From positions 13,314-77,313 of the forward strand of contig DATALQ010000021.1 of the NCBI GenBank assembly GCA_036260935.1: a stretch of 64,000 nt of DNA, given 5' to 3'. Under the pieces are notes generated by a model that saw only the letters and a program-made list of their open reading frames with translations, was not told the DNA's origin and did not search any database. Every line of letters starts with the position of its first letter. The stretch's first letter is position 1. Source of the stretch: JAEYOM01 sp036260935. Lineage in GTDB: Bacteria > Bacillota > Clostridia > Acetivibrionales > DTU013. The translations under genes were made by a program, and so were the position numbers. Positions 1 to 8,138 of the stretch are shown here, piece after piece.

Positions 1-1
1 T

Positions 2-1441
2 CTGACCCGTGAAGCCGGACTGCCTGAAGCCGATTTTATAAAGCTTCCATCTTTCGAAGCAGTAGCTGCCGACAAAAGGACCTATGCGGAAGCGTTCATG
101 CTGCAATATAACGAGCAGGACGCCCTTAACGGAAAAATGCTGGTTCAGCAGCACGACGACCGCTTTGTCGTTCAGAATCCGCCCGCTTTTCCTATGACGG
201 AAAAAGAACTCGACAGGGTATATTCACTGCCATACGAGAGGATATATCATCCTGTGTATGAAAATGCCGGGGGTATACCTGCGATAAAGGAAGTAGAGTA
301 CAGTATAACCAGCCATCGCGGTTGTTATGGAGGCTGTTCCTTCTGTGCTTTGAATTTTCACCAGGGAAGGGTCATTCAAAAACGCAGCCAGGCTTCTATC
401 ATGGATGAGGCGGAAATACTCGTGAAACAGCCTGGATTCAAGGGTTATATACACGACGTCGGGGGGCCGACGGCAAACTTCAGGGATACGGCATGCGAGA
501 GGCAGAAAAAATACGGGACCTGTAAAAACAAGCAGTGCCTGTATCCGCAGCCCTGTAAAAACCTGAAAGTCGATCACCGCGAGTATCTCGAACTGCTAAG
601 GAAGCTTCGCGGTCTCAGGGGAATAAAAAAAGTCTTTATTCGTTCGGGTATAAGGTATGATTACTTGATGCTGGATGAAAACGACGAGTTCTTCCGTGAA
701 CTGTGCGAGCATCACATAAGCGGACAGCTTAAGGTTGCGCCCGAGCATGTGTCCGACAGGGTACTCGAAAAAATGGGCAAGCCCGGGAAAAAGGTCTACG
801 ACGCCTTTGTCAGAAAATATGAAAAAATAAACAGGGACATCGGAAAGGATCAATATCTTGTGCCATACCTGATGTCGAGCCATCCTGGGAGCGATCTCAA
901 CGCCGCGATCGAACTTGCGGTTTACATGAAAAAAAAAGGCTGTACACCCGAACAGGTGCAGGATTTCTACCCTACACCCGGTTCGCTGTCAACCTGCATG
1001 TTTTATACTTCGCTTGATCCAAGGACCATGAAAAAGGTATATGTTCCGAAGTCACAGCAGGAAAAGGCAATGCAGAGAGCTTTGCTGCAGTTCAGGAAAA
1101 AGGAAAACCGGCATCTTGTAAGAGAAGCGCTGCGTCTGGCAGGCAGGGAGGATCTTATCGGATTCGGAAGAGATTGCCTTGTATTTCCCGAACACAGTGG
1201 AAAACGGGACTTGATGGATGCTGACCGTGGTAAAAATGGCGGAAAAGCAGCAAGAGAAAGCGGGAAAAAGCCCGATGCAGGTTTTGTCCCGGAAAAAAGC
1301 AGCGGTAGAAACAGGAGAAGATCAGAAACAAGGGATACTACCATAAAAGGAAAACCAAGTATGGTTAGGGAGAGGATTGGCAGAAGCGATATGAAGAAGG
1401 ATGCCCGCAAAAGCAGGGGCAGAGCGCGAAACGGCACTTAA
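2..1441 (+). CDS. YgiQ-family radical SAM protein (3' part, 5' end outside window)
   Basis: The reading frame is open from the left edge, so the first in-frame ATG at 98 is internal and the gene begins outside the window. The visible C-terminal ~479 residues carry the radical SAM cluster motif CYGGCSFC (CX3CX2C) just after TSHRG, near nt 322-345. This motif binds a 4Fe-4S cluster and S-adenosylmethionine. The KYGTCKNKQCLYPQPCKN segment and the HPGSDL and FYPTPGSLSTCM motifs are typical of the YgiQ (UPF0313) family, whose reaction is not established. The last ~80 residues are a very basic, low-complexity Lys/Arg tail that may bind nucleic acid (inference). A sigma-A-type promoter for rny follows closely. 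Family assignment is firm; function is unknown. Confidence 0.88.
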   Translation: MTREAGLPEADFIKLPSFEAVAADKRTYAEAFMLQYNEQDALNGKMLVQQHDDRFVVQNPPAFPMTEKELDRVYSLPYERIYHPVYENAGGIPAIKEVEYSITSHRGCYGGCSFCALNFHQGRVIQKRSQASIMDEAEILVKQPGFKGYIHDVGGPTANFRDTACERQKKYGTCKNKQCLYPQPCKNLKVDHREYLELLRKLRGLRGIKKVFIRSGIRYDYLMLDENDEFFRELCEHHISGQLKVAPEHVSDRVLEKMGKPGKKVYDAFVRKYEKINRDIGKDQYLVPYLMSSHPGSDLNAAIELAVYMKKKGCTPEQVQDFYPTPGSLSTCMFYTSLDPRTMKKVYVPKSQQEKAMQRALLQFRKKENRHLVREALRLAGREDLIGFGRDCLVFPEHSGKRDLMDADRGKNGGKAARESGKKPDAGFVPEKSSGRNRRRSETRDTTIKGKPSMVRERIGRSDMKKDARKSRGRARNGT

Positions 1442-1460
1442 GACGCTGGTTTTGTTTTTC

Positions 1461-1489
1461 TTGACATAAAAAATAAAAAAGTTTACAAT
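1461..1489 (+). promoter_or_regulatory. Sigma-A promoter of rny
   Basis: TTGACA at 1461-1466 and TACAAT at 1484-1489 are separated by exactly 17 nt. This predicts a start near 1496 and a leader of about 190 nt before rny, filled with hairpins. Confidence 0.75.
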
Positions 1490-1510
1490 TAATTTGTATT
1501 TCGTTTAATA

Positions 1511-1532
1511 ACGGATGGCTCAGGCCATCCGT
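1511..1532 (+). other. Perfect 9-bp hairpin in the rny leader
   Basis: ACGGATGGC at 1511-1519 pairs with GCCATCCGT at 1524-1532 around a TCAG loop. No T-tract follows, so it is not a standard terminator. It is the first of three hairpins in the leader. Confidence 0.7.
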
Positions 1533-1556
1533 ACATTATGAATAGCCGGTTTTAAG

Positions 1557-1643
1557 CCGGGGCTGGTCGTTGACCATAGGTCAACTGCTCGCCCATGCAA
1601 CCGGGGCTGGTCGTCGATTCACATCGACTGCTCGCCCATGCGA
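1557..1643 (+). repeat. Tandem pair of ~44-nt hairpin repeats before rny
   Basis: Two units (1557-1600 and 1601-1643) share CCGGGGCTGGTCGT on the left and CTGCTCGCCCATGC on the right. Each folds on itself: unit 1 has GTTGACC/GGTCAAC (1569-1575 with 1579-1585), unit 2 has GTCGAT/ATCGAC (1613-1618 with 1623-1628). The apical stems differ but stay paired, while the flanking strands, including an outer GGGC/GCCC pair, are conserved. That pattern suggests a selected RNA or DNA hairpin. Confidence 0.8.
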
Positions 1644-1689
1644 CCGGCATTGACCATTGAAAACTGAATATGAGGAGGTGTGTGTAAAC

Positions 1690-3246
1690 TTGGAATGGGT
1701 TTTTGGGATTTTGATTGGCCTTGTAATTGGAGCAGTGATTGCTTCGTTTATATCGTTCCGTATGGGATATAACCGCAGGAAAAGTGATGCAGAAGCTGAA
1801 ATCGGCAGTGCAGAGCAGGAATCGAAACGAATTGTGAACGACGCTCTGAAAACAGCCGAGAGTAAAAAGAGAGAAGCTCTTCTGGAAGCAAAGGAAGAGG
1901 TTCACAGAAGCAGAATGGAACTGGACAGGGAAATCAAAGAACGAAGAAACGAAATTCAACGGCAGGAAAGGCGTCTGGTCCAGAAGGAAGAAACACTGGA
2001 CAAAAAGGTTGAGGCGCTGGAACAGAAAGATGAAACTCTGAACAAGAAATTGAAGGATGTGCAGGCAACACAGGAAAAGCTTGCAGAACTCCAGAAAAAG
2101 CAACTGGAAGAACTGGAAAGGATCTCCGGGCTATCCATCGAAGACGCCAAACAGTATCTCATCAGGGATGTGGAGGATGAGGTCAAGCATGAACTGGCGA
2201 TCCTGGTCAAGGATCTTGAAGCCAGAGCAAAGGAAGAGGCAGATCGAAAAGCCAGAGATATCGTTGCAACTGCAATCCAGAAATGTGCCGCAGACCATGT
2301 ATCTGAGACTACAGTATCTGTAGTGCCATTGCCTAATGATGAAATGAAGGGACGTATCATCGGACGTGAAGGAAGAAATATCAGGACGCTCGAGACGCTT
2401 ACTGGAATCGACCTGATCATAGACGATACACCCGAGGCTGTTATTCTTTCAGGATTTGACCCCATTAGAAGGGAAGTAGCGAGGATCACACTTGAAAAAC
2501 TGATCCTTGACGGCAGAATTCATCCTGCAAGGATAGAAGAAATGGTTGAGAAGGCAAAGAAGGAAGTTGAGAATACAATCCGTCAGGAAGGCGACCGAGC
2601 AACCTTTGAAACCGGAGTACACGGACTGCACCCTGAAATAATCAAGCTTCTCGGTAAGCTTAGATTCAGGACAAGTTACGGCCAGAACGTGCTGAATCAT
2701 TCCATTGAGGTATCAAACCTTGCGGGCGCAATGGCAGCTGAACTCGGAGCAGATGTAGTACTTGCCAAGAGAGCAGGTCTTCTGCATGACATAGGTAAAG
2801 CCATTGATCATGAAATCGAAGGTTCTCATGTAACTATCGGAGCAGACATTGCGAAGAAGTACAGAGAAGGTGATACCATTATCAATGCGATCATGGCGCA
2901 TCATGGTGACGTCGAACCTACTTCACTGATTGCCGTACTGGTACAGGCCGCAGATTCCATATCTGCTGCAAGACCTGGCGCCAGAAGGGAAACCCTTGAG
3001 TCTTACATCAAGAGGATCGAAAAACTTGAAGAGATCGCAAATTCCTTCCCGGGCGTTGAAAAATGCTATGCAATACAGGCGGGCAGGGAAATCAGGATCA
3101 TTGTCAAGCCGGAAGACGTATCCGATGACGATATGGTTTTGAAAGCCAGAGAGATCGTCAAAAAGATCGAAAGTGAGCTTGAGTATCCCGGACAGATCAA
3201 AGTAAATGTGATCCGTGAGACCAGGGCAATTGAATATGCTAAGTAA
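1690..3246 (+). CDS. rny: Ribonuclease Y
   Basis: Membrane-anchored endoribonuclease that starts mRNA decay in Firmicutes. In order: an N-terminal membrane segment (about residues 1-22), a long Lys/Glu-rich coiled coil (about 25-190), a KH RNA-binding domain with GRIIGREGRNIR near residue 220, and an HD domain with LLHDIGKAID near residue 363, where the H-D pair binds the catalytic metals. I chose the TTG at 1690 because GAGGAGGTG at 1672-1680 sits 9 nt upstream. A longer frame from TTG 1657 would put this ribosome site inside the gene. The result, 518 aa, matches the usual family length of about 520. ymdB follows, as in many Firmicutes. Confidence 0.97.
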   Translation: MEWVFGILIGLVIGAVIASFISFRMGYNRRKSDAEAEIGSAEQESKRIVNDALKTAESKKREALLEAKEEVHRSRMELDREIKERRNEIQRQERRLVQKEETLDKKVEALEQKDETLNKKLKDVQATQEKLAELQKKQLEELERISGLSIEDAKQYLIRDVEDEVKHELAILVKDLEARAKEEADRKARDIVATAIQKCAADHVSETTVSVVPLPNDEMKGRIIGREGRNIRTLETLTGIDLIIDDTPEAVILSGFDPIRREVARITLEKLILDGRIHPARIEEMVEKAKKEVENTIRQEGDRATFETGVHGLHPEIIKLLGKLRFRTSYGQNVLNHSIEVSNLAGAMAAELGADVVLAKRAGLLHDIGKAIDHEIEGSHVTIGADIAKKYREGDTIINAIMAHHGDVEPTSLIAVLVQAADSISAARPGARRETLESYIKRIEKLEEIANSFPGVEKCYAIQAGREIRIIVKPEDVSDDDMVLKAREIVKKIESELEYPGQIKVNVIRETRAIEYAK

Positions 3247-3266
3247 ATAAGCCTTTGGCTGGACAT

Positions 3267-3295
3267 AAAAAGCGTGTGAAAACACGCTTTTTATG
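3267..3295 (+). terminator. Rho-independent terminator of rny
   Basis: AAAAGCGTGT (3268-3277) pairs with ACACGCTTTT across a GAAA loop and runs into a short T-tract. It lies about 20 nt after the rny stop. Confidence 0.85.
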
Positions 3296-3328
3296 TTATA
3301 GTATGAAGCATAGTAGAATTGCTGCGCA

Positions 3329-3372
3329 GCATAATAATGTAGCTTATGTGCTGGCGCAATAAGCTGTGCGAA
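3329..3372 (+). repeat. Dispersed hairpin element, copy 1
   Basis: AGCTTAT (3341-3347) pairs with ATAAGCT (3359-3365) around an 11-nt loop, GTGCTGGCGCA, preceded by GCAGCATAATAATGT. A close relative lies at 47971-48010 with the same stem length and loop size but a swapped base pair. It sits between rny and ymdB. Confidence 0.65.
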
Positions 3373-3481
3373 GTCTTGCTTTAAAAACGAGAGGGGCTCG
3401 ATGCCCCCGAGTTTTATTTAGAGACATAATCAGCCGCAAGTGCCTGATATAAGCACATGCTAAGCAACGGAGGAACCTGTT

Positions 3482-4255
3482 TTGAAAGTACTGTTTATTG
3501 GAGATATAGTAGGAAGTCCAGGCAGAAAAGCAATTAAGGAATATTTGAATGAGATACGCAGGGAGCTGTCTTTCGACTATTGTATAGCAAATGGCGAAAA
3601 TGTGGCAGGCGGCTCAGGTATTACGTGTGTGCTGGCGCAGGAATTGTATGCGGGCGGCATCGACGGTATTACAATGGGAAACCACACATGGTCCAAAAGG
3701 GAAATTACCAATTTCATAGATTCGGACAACAGGATAGTGCGTCCGGCAAACTATGCGTCCGGGCTGCCCGGCAAAGGCTCGGCTATAATCGGCGGAAGGC
3801 TCGGGATCATAAATCTGCAGGGCCGCGTCTACATGGATCCCGTAGATTGCCCGTTCAAAGCGCTGGACAGGGAACTTGAATATATCAAGAGCAAGGTTAA
3901 AGCAGTCATTGTAGATATACATGCAGAAGCGACATCGGAAAAATGTGCGCTGGCATGGTACGCAGACGGAAGAGTCAGCGCCGTGCTTGGAACGCATACC
4001 CATGTCCAGACAGCCGATGAACGGATACTTCCCTGCGGGACTGCATTCATATCCGACGTCGGCATGACCGGACCCTATGAGGGTATTATAGGTGTAGAAA
4101 GGGATATCGTTATAGATAAATTTGTAAATGGTATGCCTGTGCGTTTTGAGGTCGCTAAAGGAGCGCTCCAGTTCAATGCCGTTTATCTCGAAATCGACGA
4201 GAAGACCGGCAGATCAACATATATCAGGCGTATCTCTAAAATTTCGGCTTTATAA
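3482..4255 (+). CDS. ymdB: TIGR00282-family metallophosphoesterase YmdB
   Basis: Dimetal phosphoesterase; family members hydrolyse 2',3'-cyclic nucleotides, and B. subtilis YmdB affects biofilm and motility programmes. Metal ligands are visible along the chain: FIGDIVGSPG at the N-terminus, NGENVAGGSG near residue 38, GNHTW near 66, DIHAEATSEK near 146 and LGTHTHVQTAD near 170. Its 257 aa fit the family (about 264). The start is a TTG, supported by GGAGGA at about 3469. The gene follows rny, but the strong terminator after rny suggests separate or read-through transcription. Confidence 0.93.
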   Translation: MKVLFIGDIVGSPGRKAIKEYLNEIRRELSFDYCIANGENVAGGSGITCVLAQELYAGGIDGITMGNHTWSKREITNFIDSDNRIVRPANYASGLPGKGSAIIGGRLGIINLQGRVYMDPVDCPFKALDRELEYIKSKVKAVIVDIHAEATSEKCALAWYADGRVSAVLGTHTHVQTADERILPCGTAFISDVGMTGPYEGIIGVERDIVIDKFVNGMPVRFEVAKGALQFNAVYLEIDEKTGRSTYIRRISKISAL

Positions 4256-4340
4256 ACGGTCGGAATGTTTGGGTATATTGACCATAAAACCCCCTTTTTA
4301 TTATGCAAATTATCAAAATTTCAATTTTTTAACTAAATAA

Positions 4341-4367
4341 AAAGGATTTTGAATAATAATGTAGAAT
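4341..4367 (+). promoter_or_regulatory. Sigma-H-type promoter of spoVS
   Basis: AAAGGATTT (4341-4349), an 11-nt spacer and GTAGAAT (4361-4367) match the sigma-H consensus RNAGGAWWW-N11-12-RNNGAAT. The predicted start is about 38 nt before the spoVS ATG. B. subtilis spoVS is known to be sigma-H dependent. Confidence 0.75.
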
Positions 4368-4411
4368 TACTTTTTATTCAATATTATTGTATGCATTAGG
4401 GGGTAAAAATC

Positions 4412-4675
4412 ATGGATGTTTTAAAAGTCTCAGCAAAATCCAACCCAAATTCTATAGCAGGAGCACTGGCAGGAGTCATAAGAGAACGGGGAACGGCGGA
4501 AATGCAGGCGATAGGTGCGGGAGCATTGAACCAGGCTGTGAAGGCTGTAGCTATAGCACGCGGTTTTGTAGCGCCGTCAGGCATTGAATTGATTTGTATC
4601 CCTGCCTTTACCGATATCATTATAGATGGGGAAGAAAGAACGGCCATAAAGCTTATTGTGGAACCCAGGAGATGA
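4412..4675 (+). CDS. spoVS: Stage V sporulation protein S
   Basis: An 87-aa Alba-like protein; in B. subtilis spoVS is needed for progress past sporulation stage V and influences septation. The whole chain fits the family: it starts MDVLKVSAKSNP, has GAGALNQAVKAVAIARG in the middle and ends ERTAIKLIVEPRR. Length is typical (86-87 aa). The ATG follows a GGGGGT ribosome site and a sigma-H-type promoter. A strong terminator just downstream makes it a single-gene unit. Its presence argues for a spore former. Confidence 0.97.
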   Translation: MDVLKVSAKSNPNSIAGALAGVIRERGTAEMQAIGAGALNQAVKAVAIARGFVAPSGIELICIPAFTDIIIDGEERTAIKLIVEPRR

Positions 4676-4694
4676 TTTGCGGTTTCTGGGACAT

Positions 4695-4723
4695 GGCTGC
4701 CGATAATAAACCGGCAGCCTTTT
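4695..4723 (+). terminator. Terminator of spoVS
   Basis: GGCTGCCG (4695-4702) and CGGCAGCC (4712-4719) form a perfect 8-bp stem followed by TTTT. Confidence 0.9.
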
Positions 4724-4853
4724 GTATTTCATGGAACATAGCGGGATCAAACGCTGCATGCGCCGGTGATTTTGAAGTACGAGTATATTGAGTATGTGAA
4801 CCGGTTATGGTAATATTGATAATGAGTCAAATCCAGCAGCGGAGGCCGTTTTG

Positions 4854-5693
4854 TTGAAAACATCACAGGAGATCGGTAATGGTACGATACTCGTTACCGA
4901 CGGTGAATTGAAATATATCGAGTTCGAATGCCTGAAAAAGTACGGCGACAGACTTATACACTGCTTCAGCACACGGGACGGTGGCGTGAGTTCCGGAGAG
5001 TGCAGCACGCTGAACCTGGGATTCAAGAGAAAAGACACCAGGGAAAACATACTGACCAATTACGGTATATTGTGCGATTCTCTGGGGATCGACAAGGATA
5101 GCCTTGTCTTGACAAATCAGGTACACGATACGAAGATCGTTTTTGTCGAAGAAAAAGACAAGGGCAAGGGCTTTTCAAAAGAAAGCGACATAATAGGAAT
5201 AGATGGACTCGCTACAGTAACGCCGGGTGTAACGCTTGTTACTTCGCATGCCGACTGCGTACCGGTCTTTTTGTTCGAACCTGAAACGAGAGCGGCTGCC
5301 TTGATACATTCGGGGTGGAGAGGTACATTGAACAACATAGCTTCACAAGCTGTAAAAAGTCTCACAGGTGTTCCCGAGCTTCGAGCCGAAAGAATTATAG
5401 CCGTTTTGGGGCCGTCTATCGGGAGCTGTTGTTTTGAAGTCGATGAAGACGTTTACAGCCTGTTTGCAGACAAGTTTGACAATGCAGCTTTTTACCGCAG
5501 GGCCGGCGAAGGGAAACTGAAGATAGACCTGCAGGGGATAATACGCGATGAACTGCTTAGTGAAGGCCTTGCATCCGAAAACATACATAATTGCGGCATA
5601 TGTACAAAATGCCGAAGAGACCTGTTTTTCTCATACAGGGGCGACAGCTGCAGGACTGGCAGTCTTGCAGCGTTCATGCAGATAAGGGCTTGA
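4854..5693 (+). CDS. pgeF: Peptidoglycan editing factor PgeF (YfiH/laccase-domain family)
   Basis: Cytosolic enzyme of the YfiH/DUF152 family. E. coli PgeF removes wrongly incorporated amino acids from peptidoglycan precursors; purine-nucleoside phosphorylase and laccase-like activities have also been reported for relatives. The zinc/catalytic motifs SHADCVPV (near residue 130) and IHSGWRGT (near 148) are intact, as are the GPSIGSCCFEV and GICTKCRRDLFFSYR segments. About 279 aa, normal for the family. Two adjacent TTG codons (4851, 4854) could start it; the second is better spaced from GGAGG at 4841. A weak TTGAGT/TAATAT promoter pair with 17-nt spacing lies upstream. The next gene begins 10 nt later. 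Confidence 0.93.
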   Translation: MKTSQEIGNGTILVTDGELKYIEFECLKKYGDRLIHCFSTRDGGVSSGECSTLNLGFKRKDTRENILTNYGILCDSLGIDKDSLVLTNQVHDTKIVFVEEKDKGKGFSKESDIIGIDGLATVTPGVTLVTSHADCVPVFLFEPETRAAALIHSGWRGTLNNIASQAVKSLTGVPELRAERIIAVLGPSIGSCCFEVDEDVYSLFADKFDNAAFYRRAGEGKLKIDLQGIIRDELLSEGLASENIHNCGICTKCRRDLFFSYRGDSCRTGSLAAFMQIRA

Positions 5694-5703
5694 GGGGTAT
5701 CCT

Positions 5704-7551
5704 ATGAAAAAATCCTTAAATATACTTGTTTTTCTTTTGATATGCACATTATTGACAGCCTGCCAGACCGGAATGGGTCCGGAACAGCTGCTGCAATACA
5801 ATAGCAATGAGGGCACCGGGCAGTTTGAGGACTACGATATACTGGACAAGGGGCCGGTTCCGGGCGGGACACTGAATTTATTTACTACCGAGCCCGACAC
5901 GCTTAACCCGCTGCTTACGAAAAATACATATACGGCGGACTTTTTGAATTTTATTTATGAAGGTCTGACTCGGCTCGATAAAAATCAGAAAGCCGTACCG
6001 GTATTGTCGGATAGCTGGACGGTATCTCCAGACGGCTTGATCTGGGATTTTCACATCAGAAACGGCGTCAGATGGCAGGACGGCGAAGCATTTACCGCTT
6101 ACGACGCGGAGTTCACCATACAAACCCTTCAGAACAACAGCATCGACTCTGTTTACAAGCCTTTGCTTCAGAACATTGTAACATGCGTTGCCGTTGATTC
6201 ATCCAACATCAGGATAGCTCTGGCAAAACCCAATTCTTTTCTGCCCGAAATGATGTCTTTTCCTATAATACCAAAACATCAATTCGACGTGAAGGATGTG
6301 CTGAGTTCGTCCAAGAAATTCACTCCTGTAGGCACCGGGGCATACAACTATGTTTCGTATACTCCTGAAAAAAATGTGATCATGAAGGCCAACAAGGATT
6401 GGTGGCAGCTTTCTGAAGCAAACTCCGCTTCTGAAGACGGTACAGGGGAGAATGCAGACGGCGGTGGAAAATTGGCCGGGACATTGACCGATGGCGGCAT
6501 TGCAGCTGCTGATAAAGGGTTGTATATAGAAACGATACAGGCCAATATATTCAAAAGTCCGGATGATGCAATGGGAGCATTTCAGTTAGGAGAAATTGAC
6601 GTTGCCGGGATACCTGCCAGCGACCTGTCAAAATACAAGGGAAGAACCGACCTGGTCATAAAAAAATACACATCCCGCAATTATGAATTCCTTGCTATCA
6701 ATACCAGGAATCCTGTATTTTCGGATCAATTTGCCAGAAAGGCAATAGACCTCGCCATCGACAGGGATGAAATCATAAACGACGTACTACCTGGTGAAGC
6801 CGAAGCCTCCAGACTGCCAATTCTTCAGGAAAGCTGGATATCCGGAACGGAAGGGGTCAAGGCAGTATCGGCAATACCGTTCCCGACTTCCGAGTATACC
6901 ACACAGGCGGCTATAATCAACAGCACTACGTCGTCGGCGATAGCTGCGAAAACACCGTCGGAAGCTCTTTTGGCAGGGGGTTGGAAGCTCGGAAACGACG
7001 GTTATTACAAATACATTGTCGGAGTGAGGAGATATCTCAAAGTAAGCCTGCTTGTCAATTCCAACAACAGCATAAGGGTACGCGCTGCGCAGAAGATTTG
7101 CGCACAGCTTCAGAGAGCAGGAATACCCGCTGAGATCAAGCAGGTCGCCTGGAACGACCTTATGAACAGCGTAACAGCGTCAAAATACGATATGGCATTC
7201 ATCGGCTGCAGGATACCTCAGATTCCCGATCTATCTTACCTGTATTCCCTCGGTTACCTTCCCGTATCATTGGCCGGAGCAGGCGGAAGTGCGTTCAATG
7301 TATCAGGTTATATCAATCCGGCCGTAGATGCAAATGTAGCCTCACTATTCAGCGAAACGGACGACGATAGAAGAAAGACCATATTAAAAGCACTTGAGGA
7401 TCAGCTCTATAACGACACCCCGTATATAGGCCTGTATTTCCTGCGTGACGCCATGGTTTACGGGAAAAGGCTAAGAGGTCCGCTGGACCCCGATACCTGG
7501 AACCATTTTGAAGGTTTTACCAGCTGGTATAAGCCAGAAACTGCGTATTGA
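5704..7551 (+). CDS. Family 5 extracellular solute-binding lipoprotein (oligopeptide type)
   Basis: Binding lipoprotein of an ABC importer, peptide/nickel (SBP_bac_5) family. The N-terminus is a lipoprotein signal ending in LLTAC, so Cys21 should be lipid-modified. The body shows family marks: PGGTLNLFTTEPDTLNPLLT, YEGLTRLDKN, LSDSWTVSPDGLIWDFHIRNG and FTAYDAEFTIQ. An extra low-complexity stretch around residues 235-265 (NSASEDGTGENADGGG) interrupts the usual fold and is probably a surface loop. It lies 10 nt behind pgeF. No permease or ATPase genes are adjacent, so it is an orphan or serves a transporter encoded elsewhere. Ligand unknown, peptide most likely. Confidence 0.9.
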   Translation: MKKSLNILVFLLICTLLTACQTGMGPEQLLQYNSNEGTGQFEDYDILDKGPVPGGTLNLFTTEPDTLNPLLTKNTYTADFLNFIYEGLTRLDKNQKAVPVLSDSWTVSPDGLIWDFHIRNGVRWQDGEAFTAYDAEFTIQTLQNNSIDSVYKPLLQNIVTCVAVDSSNIRIALAKPNSFLPEMMSFPIIPKHQFDVKDVLSSSKKFTPVGTGAYNYVSYTPEKNVIMKANKDWWQLSEANSASEDGTGENADGGGKLAGTLTDGGIAAADKGLYIETIQANIFKSPDDAMGAFQLGEIDVAGIPASDLSKYKGRTDLVIKKYTSRNYEFLAINTRNPVFSDQFARKAIDLAIDRDEIINDVLPGEAEASRLPILQESWISGTEGVKAVSAIPFPTSEYTTQAAIINSTTSSAIAAKTPSEALLAGGWKLGNDGYYKYIVGVRRYLKVSLLVNSNNSIRVRAAQKICAQLQRAGIPAEIKQVAWNDLMNSVTASKYDMAFIGCRIPQIPDLSYLYSLGYLPVSLAGAGGSAFNVSGYINPAVDANVASLFSETDDDRRKTILKALEDQLYNDTPYIGLYFLRDAMVYGKRLRGPLDPDTWNHFEGFTSWYKPETAY

Positions 7552-7666
7552 ACGTATTTCTGAAGATAAATGAACGATTGAACGTTTGATGATCGAGCGA
7601 TTGACCAATTGCCAGCTAATATACCGGGTCAGGATGTATAAGACTTTACAATATTGGAGGATTTTT

Positions 7667-8125
7667 ATGATCTGGATACTAATTTCGGTTTTAGTAATAA
7701 TACTTGACCGTATCTCGAAATATATAGTGGTAAAGAACATCGAGCCCGGGCAAATGATCCCTGTCGTCGATAAATTCTTTTACCTTACGCTCCATAAGAA
7801 CCCGGGGGCGGCCTGGGGAATACTTCAGAACGGCAGGATATTCTTTTTGGCGCTTACCCCGGTCATTGCAGCTATTATCATTTATATTATGGTGAAAAAT
7901 AAAAGCGGTTTTCTCAGGTTGTCTCTGTCCCTGATACTTGGCGGCGCTTTGGGCAACTATATAGACAGGCTGTTTGAGGGCAAGGTTACCGATTTTCTGT
8001 TCTTTTATATCGGCAGCTACGAATTCCCCATATTCAATGCCGCAGATATAGCGGTAACGTGCGGTACAATACTGCTGGCCATATACGTTATTTTTATCTA
8101 CAAGGAATCGCCGGCAAAAAAATAG
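7667..8125 (+). CDS. lspA: Lipoprotein signal peptidase (signal peptidase II)
   Basis: Polytopic membrane aspartyl protease that cleaves the signal peptide of lipoproteins after lipid attachment. Four membrane segments are visible. The catalytic aspartates lie in NYIDRLFEGKVTDFL (near residue 96-110) and FNAADIA (near 122). The ATG at 7667, preceded by GGAGG at 7656-7660, gives the normal 152 aa; an in-frame ATG at 7586 would add an untypical hydrophilic extension. rluD follows after 13 nt, a common pair. Confidence 0.96.
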   Translation: MIWILISVLVIILDRISKYIVVKNIEPGQMIPVVDKFFYLTLHKNPGAAWGILQNGRIFFLALTPVIAAIIIYIMVKNKSGFLRLSLSLILGGALGNYIDRLFEGKVTDFLFFYIGSYEFPIFNAADIAVTCGTILLAIYVIFIYKESPAKK

Positions 8126-8138
8126 GATGAACTGAAAT

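Noticed and set aside
1557..1643. CRISPR array
   Set aside because: Only two units, each palindromic and directly abutting; no spacers and no cas genes.
3387..3419. Terminator before ymdB (GGGGC/GCCCC followed by GAGTTTTATTT)
   Set aside because: The stem is only 5 bp with mismatches outside it and the T-run is interrupted; not strong enough to call.
5704..7551. Complete oligopeptide ABC transporter locus
   Set aside because: Only the binding protein is present; the neighbours are pgeF and lspA, with no permease or ATPase.
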